This document shows positions 12,001 to 16,190 of a stretch of DNA of 64,000 bases, piece by piece. The stretch's first letter is position 1. Each line of letters opens with the position of its first letter. Both the position numbers and the translations under genes were made by a program. This DNA comes from Anaerococcus tetradius ATCC 35098 (GTDB taxonomy: Bacteria; Bacillota; Clostridia; Tissierellales; Peptoniphilaceae). Location: positions 336,720 to 400,719 of the forward strand of contig NZ_GG666296.1 of NCBI RefSeq assembly GCF_000159095.1, in the 5' to 3' direction. The notes beneath the pieces are model-generated. The model had not been told where the DNA came from and searched no databases. It saw only the letters and a program-made list of their open reading frames with translations.

Positions 12001-14771
12001 AATTGCCAGTAGGTAACTACATCCTCGAAGAAGTTTCCGCTCCTAAAGGCTACAAGGTATCCAAGGAGATAAGGAAATTTGTAGTAGGTGGTAAGGACTT
12101 CGACCCTTATTATAAGGAAAACGAAATAACAAGTAAGTCCCAGGACCTATCAGCTTATATAGACTTTGAAAAGCAAAGCATCTACCACATAAACGACCTA
12201 AGTAAACCTCTAGATCCAACAAAGACTAGCCTAGATCCAAATAGCAAGCAATCCCTAGTCTTAGTTAACACCCTAAAGGTAAACAAAGATAAGATTGCTG
12301 CTAAGGGCATAACAATCAAGGCAGGAGATTATTTCAAAGTTAAACTATCTAAAAATCTAGACCTCCAGGGTATAGACACAAGAGATCCAGGCGGACTAAA
12401 TATCATAGAAGATGGTGTCGGCACCATAGCCCACGCCAAATACGATAAGGAAAACAACGAAGTTACCTATATCTTCACCAACTACGGCCAGACTTATGAG
12501 CTAGAAAAACTTTTCGCTACAGTCAATGCCTACATCAACCAAAACGAGGTTACAAAAGATGGCATGCAAGATATTTGGGTAGATTTAAACAACAAACGAC
12601 AATATGGCAAGGTCGATGTCAAATATTCCGTAGCAGAAGGTCAATCAGTCAACGACTACACCTTCTACAGGAATGTATATGGCACATATTGGGATGGATA
12701 TAAATATGTAAATGGTTGGTACAAGGAATCAACTGGTAGGACCGACCACGATGACATTTCCATTGCAACAAAGCTTGCCCAATATAACCCAGACACTGGT
12801 TATTTTACCCAATATTTCTACATCAATAGGAATAAGAATAACGTAGCTCACAACTTGAAATTTGGTTTTGTACCAAATAGAAGAGTAACAAATACGACCT
12901 TCGAATACTACAAGATAGATGAAAAGGACAAAGAAAACAAGATGCCAAAATCTTGGGCTATAGACTTTAATAGCCTAGTAGGGCCTGAAGCAAAAGACAC
13001 ATCTATAAGTGTCGATCCAGTTGATAAAGATCCGGATGGCCCAATTAATGGTGGTTACAAGAAGGATCTCGCATCCATAGGAGATAAGGCATCCAAGGTC
13101 GGCTACATTGTCAAAGTTACTGGTAAGGTAGATACAAGCGATAAGGATAAGGAATTTAAGCCTTATGGTACAATCGAAAGAAAGTACAACGACTATGCTT
13201 ACATCTACGCCAACGCTTGGAACAGTGCAAGATTTAATGACAATGACATAAAGGCTCAGATAAACTTCTCAGTCAATATGCCAAATAAGAAAAACAAGAT
13301 TGAATTTAAAAAGCTTGACCAATTTGGTAACCCTGTTCAAATCCAAGACAAAAATGGAAAAAAATCGGGAGCAACTTTCGAACTTTATACCATAGAGAGA
13401 GATGAACAAGGAAATATAAAATCCTACACCATCTACCAAGATAAGGATAGGGATAATACTTATGACACAAGTGCCCTAGGCAGTGATGGAAGGATGACAT
13501 CAGACAAGGATGGTAGAATCCACATCGAAGGACTTCCTGAAAATAGCTACGCTATCAAGGAAATCCCACTAGATGGCTACACAAAACCACCAGAATGGAT
13601 AGCCTTCTTTGATGTAAATAAGGATGGCAAGATAGTTAATGTTACAACTAATGCCGACAAAGAAAATCTCGACCAAAGTGGGGTACCAAAGCCAGTAGGC
13701 AATGGAGAAGAAGTTGATCAGGTTGTTTCTCACAAACTCTTGAATGATAAGATATTCAAGATAAGGTACAAAAAGATTGACGCCCTAACCAAAAAGACCC
13801 TCAAAGGCGGATCCTTCGAACTCCTCTATAGGGAAAAGGAAAAAGACGAAGCTGGCAAAGAAGTCCCTTGGACTAATGTCAAAGAGAAAAAAGACGGGCG
13901 AGAAGTCAATGTAGCAAGGCCAGCTGATGCAGATGGTCTGATAGAATTTGAAATAACCAAGCCAGGCTACTATGCAATCAAGGAAGCCAAGGCACCAGCA
14001 GGCTATGTAAAACCATTCGATAAAAATGGCATAGTCAAGGACTTTATCCTAAAAGATGGCAAGCTCTATGAGAAATCAATGTTTGATTTTGAAGCTGCAA
14101 GGGACACTAGGGTTCATAGAATAACTGATGTTTTCTACTATGAAGATACTTATCAACTAACAATCAACCCTGACCATAAGAATCTTGATTACAAAAAGAA
14201 GGAATCCTCAACCTACAAGTCAAAACTAAGCCTAAGTGGTTTGGACTCATCTGCTACAGTAGAGATGAGGTTAAAGAAGAAGGCTAGTACAAAGGATGAG
14301 ACCTTCAAGATAGACCTAAAGCCAAGTAATGGAAAGCTAGACATAGACCTTAATGAGATAGTTCAAAAGCTAGAAGCTAAGAACATGAATCTAAGTGACC
14401 TAGGAGACTACAGCACTGATGATGCTATAAAGCTTGAGATAAAGCAAGATATCTACAGCGGAGATCAGAATGTAAAAGTCGACCTCGACCTAGTAGGATA
14501 TAAGGAATCTAAGACTTATAATATTCCGAGCACTGATTTCCCTACTTTTTATTCTAACAAAAAGTTTAACTCTAACAAGGAAATCATCACCGTAAAGGAT
14601 GACAAGACCAAGATAGAGCAAAACAAAGACCCAATCGAAGTAGAAAACCGCAAGGTGGAACTACCAAGGGCTAGTGGTATTGGCAATATGCTTATCTACT
14701 ATCTAATAGGCCTTCTAGTAATGCTTCTAGGCATCCTTGTCTACTACAAGAAAAAGAAGAAAGTGGCGTGA
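3..14771 (+). CDS. Giant SpaA/MSCRAMM-type cell-wall adhesin, 5' end outside the window
   Basis: The frame is open from base 3 to the stop at 14769-14771, giving 4,922 visible residues and no true start; the TTG at 693 is internal, since the same frame runs on upstream. Ten SpaA/Cna-B modules are visible from their E-box ends (E-T/E-x-x-P/A-x-x-Y), with modules ending near 3170, 4060, 5640, 5970, 7040, 10260, 11430, 12050, 13600 and 14020. Between them lie larger beta-rich segments resembling MSCRAMM Ig-like domains (about 1320-1610, 4200-4680, 12240-12620). A charged helix (252-570), a proline-rich linker (7130-7183) and a six-unit repeat block (7184-9045) are further parts. The C-terminus has LPRASG, a membrane helix and a KKKKK tail, so sortase anchoring is expected. 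Extracellular adhesin or stalk; the ligand cannot be read from sequence. No sortase gene is in the window. Confidence 0.9.
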   Translation, partial: EYKLSLTNIKEENTEIYLDYYKASDKGFALQKEYSTKIPYQEKLDLDLPASYILKLTVRSKVNKKDTKIEKYAINSREVKSPRFVKEEEKSSDDDEAHSKEEKKKKQAEEKAKADEEKRIAKEKKAENKKAAEEKVKEEKEKKAAEAKAKEEKEKKDAEAKKEEAKNKEQENKDVDNPSKPKDQASNKDKKNSQTELLVKDSDGNVIPVENEKEKNQPTKTDKEKLSPLQLNRNALLTKLKTDKKLNDNSKSAIEELTSKLEAYNTGELSKEEILKSIKAIREKYELEKSDLESYIDYILSGLNQNSNPAAKLDTEEIIKFAYSEKSSAPKKEDKKNDVKNSDKSIIKKIKSGLANILGTKDEKSMTDLEKADKELKDAIAKAKDIYEVQVVLNKIGEKYKLSQEDQEKLMRDNDSQIKSLVEKTRKDNSIFRIFRTADPLEGKKFNLRTVYKTSNSFGPIRVGQFFDIKLDNKLTVIDSTSLANVVNPKTGDILARPEYIPATNTIRYEVVKRISENLTIPLNIPVDYNINYIRNNTEKPIPQDEGFEVENFVSGLGVTEAKSIGKFKVDKDGNIAGSIIEPGKKDQYQFFENGANYRVEMQAKSSPIVDNGKLTAIDWTVSFFSDHYLDSDEIALRTNFTIVDGSGLEKFDKIYLNGEELKNIEDNNMGDKLLIKDSKHHKADRHLKQYTYTFRTKVENPQSFYAIDISAMLAGSLLTKSENRIGSARLISQGYPEEKLLTLTPNRASANNRTTIKGEFRSEDSMVWKITDEVSSGDDGSLPLATRTLSKNQLVNPWYDTIKTAHYGLDSEGRMVQLGKTTPLSEIPTQGANPAQNQKPGTIAVYQVETRKVPSSTEKTYELGGVNISLYKDLKAKMTWEMRGILNEPPTSKLKIESGGETFNQDVKVPFRKVDDLFEKDFSLEGIKLFKIGNNGEVERLAPKFSQTFEPDRIDKGNKTYTFAERFVYYNDYTKTYEIRNSIREKTNKKNGSFTIKKVDEKGNPLAGAVFRLQSPDKTSIDNITTGEDGRVTVSDVEPGSYSLHEITAPVGYIPNSDSKQVIINDAGETNNQPTYPTEYRQNDGDDGHFMNAMDYAKVSADKRSVDYYVFLKAKADADGKKTNKNTRFFANIKGANTFNAEIYDVSPDKRDALKKAMEDQTADEAIKSLNLQKMTNNGVAAGNEISNTFGNDAYIENTPPNWGQGVIVKIPEARLNDSWGYLIKIPGTINSTNINPRYAWFVDLPYVDQIAGNWQLNRSDLNIDINNTQKTEDVIEVVNKKAASQEIIIQKEDRRENNLNGAEFTLFTLDGKPLRVGRTDQKGYLNLGKWSPGEYELIETDSPDGYYAPPIHFHVKISENGSIKYEARNENEQSVAAGNYYWIEQKLVNNPQESKPKIKVNKAQIDLVENGSGRRGGIWEGFEFETFRMEADITAQAVVAGQTLDIQLDKRWDLSRLASKSLPEIKDKTSGEVVAKPYINRQTNLITYVFTEKADGSTVDMKINLTGLYPSPFDVTTNDKTYTFHNTINPSGTVGDPNNERKDFDKTFTADYGDFVFKWDGFRYNKNGKENPRCNTTTPAYSLALTETRADDKGVPKTAKGLIYYNPYASKKIDGTNTFNVDWQAVDNGLSASVTDRHRYGRPMKLSRVRIYKVTRFDRTGDIYDGSHISLMPHSMGVQPDQDPINYNLVADLKTPGSTAFLTQGSYGIKYDQNTQYSGALLGQDRQAAPLQISLPNIQNREGYVIETEFDITDPHNYIEYYRQFTMEQVGGGKMARFYTQKSGDSSAQSDQVQVAIPKIYTQILGVKNSHYETGHFELTKIDQITRKPIDGVVFILRNENGEQVAKRTDAYGKIYFDKIKPGTYTLEETQPKQGYAEEFRRWSVEVDTAGNTIITQLSFGHNEPIYDGKLTVENKLKDAGFKILKRGEDGKPLAGATFTLTKIVKEGQSPIVKTATSQAGSGEVKFENVGDGEYYLEETNPPASYKKLNDKWKLIVAKEDGKTKVKIYKVTGKKNQAGITNFGLLDGMENVDVYSRATSDWKNDDNRRTDYHGKSRTPNKLGAKIVGIDRRKREFVTRFVINPEANPLTTYLAASIYRERPGHNNMTWYDGNGSLDKSVIRIYSLDKPVTGSVHLAEVNANTAHDISKQFYSRKLVNVKAGEPPRLKISLLDSDEKEKAARQGKLKPEDEKVLAGKINELSGKPIIVEVRTSYSEEYGEIGLGMDLEMEGQIYWKSDYYERADGVVEAKKDDSTDILSYVGDDTLIVDNEKKRATFKIKKLSKESKNPIEGALFNLKNKDSNTPEYDQTSKSDKNGDLAFDRLVAGTYTLTEVEPAPGYQKQNTTWTLKVSDDPSSPDGYKMEMTADKEDSQEPEPGPGPQPPEPQPNPNQDELDKIKATLVNVELDPNTDVDQSIGLTIEDYDWKKTVITIKDADGSEVRPKQFSKEGNRLTFGVHYLKGDAFKGPLTLTIKDSRLTGGELTHTINFKGQTPQPPKPKEKFKVDDSHQKAVDPTDEFQPTGIYTNKKEGSLSATDENNNTIEVERRDDGEIYVKPMTYVDGPITVTIGHGDLDNGFHKSIIQVNGHTVGKPDCLSIRGQSNELKRTNVYQDTGFSILGNRDGASITITDEDSKAYKLWSGGSYDDTFYIDDQGNLIIYPGKFLNGPLTLQVTSPKLKNSPRTYKINVENQTENGPDDTVYAGKLYLVGKPTAINIGSDQRPGLSLNNINKLSFNTSSQASSQGKDFTIELKDEDNNPVAWKLDTANNFLISPSADVDGPITMTIRSNNANKIVADDGSEASTYTVDIDISGHRKGVDDNKSGLKILGTPSTLTNTDTYQDTGLYYQGDVRDIASINIVDDVGQVRKIYRIKNGRFELDPGTDVDGPLTVTFSFKNGKSQTFEIKIKDSVTGRLHETGVDDYPGDDTKIIKDQDVELQKGVDNQYTGYRVTSLNTDPPSFEFRDANGTELGGYWDSRTGNVYVSIPATARGPLTVTVNSKSLKNGQFQVPIGKRYKLQRVENRDLVNVTDTQHWADYMNLKSAIISGDTNGTNLKARIFLNPLFDETNGKGPNRTTRLTINKNGARDFKHRIYWVRKIAKRTINWTTGSISTNYDVKEVKDNSTPPGYGSGIVSVNDTTESISFDFPKKYSKNDWDGDGFIVEFTANYPASSIDETNAQTKHVDYTWITNDNPGQFPDKIVGKLGFEKVKDTTGARSAFNGPIYPMASRSALMTNRTYGIQAINPFADMARFAMARSIEEQAMAEPYVERRERSLEDDYSTNSSYKARSAEASELSDGKPTAGKDSRFEFDINSKSAKIYNKKVGVELQINKMGYTGKPLQFAQFTMERLAKYDPTTKTYKKDEPRFKVMPETPSTEQGVGKDVFVSDENGQIKIKNLIPGKYELTEIKAPDGYRKPKNPWLIEVKEKNGKLVIEQTPPGKTKEAFVDEMSAATIKPGGPTSTAAKILSYKLISIDPEKRTFVYRFFINPEGMKNDEEYSFDFKPGGNRFIFADEAKSATNPNGKEGIMLNYRSTYRVKNPALYEKNELNLINLKNEDIELINTARFRPFRYGFTQDLINIKNSGVNNGPAVGYIIDLEGSYTEGALEKGNENLQLDFWFGTIERPENSRDLGNDKFEVSGGDGHKIGHEVENQAGTNKSDQFVVKPWNKEFWGTKETINGKEVREGEWRTTRDGKEKIYHITTPLQPLFQAQSSQEVGANGLDVINAGLTYNMAMTKEAHDNSDPNHPVRRLEGAVFQLQRKELGEYKDIQGYALATAFNGFVGFNNLRPGEYQIIEIQPPKGIDPKTGKSISYRKINGPVMQFTLTSGSRESKVLGPDGKPYVRQGRFTVTYRHPMFVANDEVIDDQGNKKEGDVTNPEGQIPDYVTHATQHFGKVLNVPAGQGKIEVNKTGDDGKPLNGAKFRITRISALGKKDDEDPDSKSKVKVKVEEEQLTHAVKLDDEGKIIANYTYTPGDEDHLKPGQQIKHGFIRFDQLPVGNYILEEVSAPKGYKVSKEIRKFVVGGKDFDPYYKENEITSKSQDLSAYIDFEKQSIYHINDLSKPLDPTKTSLDPNSKQSLVLVNTLKVNKDKIAAKGITIKAGDYFKVKLSKNLDLQGIDTRDPGGLNIIEDGVGTIAHAKYDKENNEVTYIFTNYGQTYELEKLFATVNAYINQNEVTKDGMQDIWVDLNNKRQYGKVDVKYSVAEGQSVNDYTFYRNVYGTYWDGYKYVNGWYKESTGRTDHDDISIATKLAQYNPDTGYFTQYFYINRNKNNVAHNLKFGFVPNRRVTNTTFEYYKIDEKDKENKMPKSWAIDFNSLVGPEAKDTSISVDPVDKDPDGPINGGYKKDLASIGDKASKVGYIVKVTGKVDTSDKDKEFKPYGTIERKYNDYAYIYANAWNSARFNDNDIKAQINFSVNMPNKKNKIEFKKLDQFGNPVQIQDKNGKKSGATFELYTIERDEQGNIKSYTIYQDKDRDNTYDTSALGSDGRMTSDKDGRIHIEGLPENSYAIKEIPLDGYTKPPEWIAFFDVNKDGKIVNVTTNADKENLDQSGVPKPVGNGEEVDQVVSHKLLNDKIFKIRYKKIDALTKKTLKGGSFELLYREKEKDEAGKEVPWTNVKEKKDGREVNVARPADADGLIEFEITKPGYYAIKEAKAPAGYVKPFDKNGIVKDFILKDGKLYEKSMFDFEAARDTRVHRITDVFYYEDTYQLTINPDHKNLDYKKKESSTYKSKLSLSGLDSSATVEMRLKKKASTKDETFKIDLKPSNGKLDIDLNEIVQKLEAKNMNLSDLGDYSTDDAIKLEIKQDIYSGDQNVKVDLDLVGYKESKTYNIPSTDFPTFYSNKKFNSNKEIITVKDDKTKIEQNKDPIEVENRKVELPRASGIGNMLIYYLIGLLVMLLGILVYYKKKKKVA
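252..570 (+). repeat. Lys/Glu/Ala-rich charged helical stretch inside the giant adhesin
   Basis: About 105 codons of the adhesin frame are almost entirely E, K, A, D and N, with short repeats such as EEKEKKAAEAKAKEEKEKK. The pattern suits a long single alpha-helix or coiled coil acting as a rigid spacer in an otherwise beta-rich protein. The reverse strand of this A/G-rich tract gives long spurious open frames. Confidence 0.7.
7184..9045 (+). repeat. Six tandem GP(L/I)T-type modules of about 95-113 residues in the adhesin
   Basis: Six diverged copies each end in a strand of the form (D/N/K/R)GP(L/I)T(V/L/M)xx, at about 7407, 7693, 8004, 8343, 8663 and 8979. Earlier in most units is a (Y/F)QxTG or related motif and a DxxG- or DEDx-rich strand. 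The block follows a proline-rich linker and contains no SpaA E-box. I do not recognise it as a named family; an Ig-like beta-sandwich is the likely fold. Confidence 0.7.
14661..14762 (+). other. Atypical cell-wall sorting signal LPRASG of the giant adhesin
   Basis: The C-terminus reads VELPRASGIGN, then about 20 hydrophobic residues and a basic KKKKKVA tail. The geometry is that of a sortase signal, but the pentapeptide is LPRAS where LPxTG is expected. The pilin downstream has the conventional IPKTG. Confidence 0.75.
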
Positions 14772-15018
14772 TTCGTATGATAATAACTATGAGTCACCCA
14801 CCCTAGCTTCTAAACAAAGCACATATCGACTAAGTAAACAGCAGATATTGACGAAGCTAGCCACTTCTGTCATTGCTGATGAACCTTACCATGATGAGCA
14901 AATAGCTCCTATCATTCCTAACGGTTCTGGTCACAATGAACGCAAGTGAATTGATGGCAGACCTTAATCGAGGCTTTGCGAGGTGAAGGTCGATAGATCT
15001 AAGCCCGCAAACTACCGT

Positions 15019-15126
15019 CGACAGAGCTTCCACGAGGACTGGAGCATGTCATTCCGACAGAGCTTCCACGAGGACTGGAGCATGTCATTCCGACAGAGCT
15101 TCCACGAGGAAAGTTTCTTCTGTCAT
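15019..15126. repeat. 36-bp tandem repeat, three units
   Basis: CGACAGAGCTTCCACGAGGA recurs at exactly 36-bp spacing (15019, 15055, 15091). The first two units are identical, and the third diverges after the GAGGA. It sits within the first of the two large direct repeats. Confidence 0.85.
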
Positions 15127-15416
15127 TCCGAACGAACGCAGTGAGGAGGAATCTAACTAGTAGGTCTAAGCGTCAAGCAAGACTAAGACGTCAAGAGAGA
15201 GATCCCTCCTCGAAAGCTTGCTTTCTCATTCGGGATGACAGGGGGAAGATCCTCAAGTCCCAACTCTCCTCGGGACTTGAGGTTAAGCTCCTCAGGATAC
15301 AGGAGCATGTCATTCCTAATGGTTCTGGCCACAATAAACGAAAATGAATTGATGGCAGACCTTAATCGAGGCTTTGCGAGGTGAAGGTCGATAGATCTAA
15401 GCCCGCAAACTACCGT

Positions 15417-15520
15417 CGACAGAGCTTCCGCGAGGACTGGAGTATGTCATTCCGACAGAGCTTCCACGAGGACTGGAGCATGTCATTCCGACAGAGCTTC
15501 CACGAGGAAGCGACGAGGAA
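15417..15520. repeat. 36-bp tandem repeat, three units, second array
   Basis: The same 36-bp unit starts at 15417, 15453 and 15489. The first unit differs by a few substitutions (TTCCGCGAGG, GTATGTC). Equal copy number in both large repeats shows that the whole 390-bp block was duplicated after the small array formed, or that the arrays were homogenised. Confidence 0.85.
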
Positions 15521-15757
15521 TCTCACTAGTACGCCTAAGAGTAAAGCAAGACTAAGACGTCAAGAAAGAAATCCCTCCTCGAAAGCTTGCTCTCGTTCGG
15601 GATGACAGGGGTAAAGATCCTCAAGTCCCAACTCTCCTCGGGATTTGAGGTAAAGCTCCTCAGCTCGCTAGGTTCCTATTAAAGACAAAAATTGTCAAGT
15701 CGAAGCCATGTGCTAATTCATAAGCCCTCCTTCCATGGGAGGGAGAAATGATAATTA

Positions 15758-15900
15758 TTAGGCTCTTGCCTATAATTATAAACAAGCTATAAGCTAAGCT
15801 AATCAGATGATCTAGCTTAATAGCAAGAAAAATGTTGCAAACCCTAACTTTATGATATAATATAGTAAAGGGAAACTATGATTTATAGGCAAGAGCCTAA
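15758..15900. promoter_or_regulatory. Promoter enclosed by a perfect 18-bp inverted repeat (candidate invertible promoter)
   Basis: TTAGGCTCTTGCCTATAA at 15758-15775 is repeated in exact inverse at 15883-15900. The 107 bp between them hold a sigma-A-type promoter reading toward the pilin: TTGCAA at 15835-15840 and TATAAT at 15856-15861 (15-bp spacing), with a start expected near 15868. Each arm has its own small dyad, TAGGC-TCTT-GCCTA, with an asymmetric 4-base centre, as expected of a recombinase crossover site. I see no target-site duplication of the kind a transposed element would leave. Inversion would point the promoter away from the pilin. Confidence 0.6.
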
Positions 15901-16190
15901 ACATAGTAAGAGGGGAAAACTCCAAGAATCAGATAATAACTATTTATAGATGGACTTATTGGTATATCACAAGAGCCCCACCCTATAAGAAGCTGGACAA
16001 CCAGCAGGAAAGGTAAGTCGCAAACCTTTCTGAAAAAGTGACAATGTGTAACATTGTCATCCCGACAGAGAAACTCGGAGAGTTTCGACGAGGGAACTCA
16101 CAAACTCGAGACCACACAGCCGGAGATGATAAGTACATACCTTGTCACACCCCATAGCGACACTGACAAAAAATAAAAAAGGAGAATATT
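15868..16190 (+). promoter_or_regulatory. Long structured 5' leader of the pilin gene
   Basis: About 320 bases separate the predicted transcript start from the pilin ATG. Three consecutive perfect stem-loops are visible: GCTGG/CCAGC (15992-16005), GAAAGGT/ACCTTTC (16008-16030) and TGACAATG/CATTGTCA (16039-16059). They are followed by a fragment of the CCCGACAGAG...CGACGAGGGAACTC dispersed repeat (16060-16100). The ribosome site AAAAAGGAG ends six bases before the ATG. No known riboswitch class is recognised. Confidence 0.5.

Larger units (their letters stand above)
14902..15670. repeat. Two long direct repeats (398-bp offset) of a dispersed-repeat family
   Basis: Two copies of a roughly 390-bp block lie head to tail, about 14902-15290 and 15300-15665. 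Shared landmarks are the TGAATTGATGG run (14947 and 15345, offset 398), the rich-in-CG string ending in ACTACCGTCGACAGAGC, and a perfect hairpin of CCTCAAGTCCC with GGGACTTGAGG (15251-15282). Each copy contains an approximately 120-bp element that starts TGTCATTCCGA and ends CGGGATGACA (15121-15240 and 15481-15607), so its ends are near-inverted repeats. Short open frames inside are by-products of the repeat and have no coding support. Confidence 0.8.

Noticed and set aside
693-14771. TTG at 693 as the start of the giant adhesin
   Set aside because: The same frame is open to base 3 with matching composition, and no ribosome site precedes the TTG.
14737-15605. Three small forward ORFs (68-74 codons) in the repeat region
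   Set aside because: Two lie in the paired direct repeats and share sequence because the DNA is repeated; they have no ribosome sites and low-complexity translations.
14902-15670. A CRISPR array formed by the 36-bp units
   Set aside because: The units are contiguous with no unique spacers, and no cas gene is present.
15758-15900. The 18-bp inverted repeat as a MITE or as one long terminator stem
   Set aside because: No target duplication is visible at the ends, and the arms are 107 bp apart with a promoter between them; inversion explains the layout better, though a MITE is not excluded.
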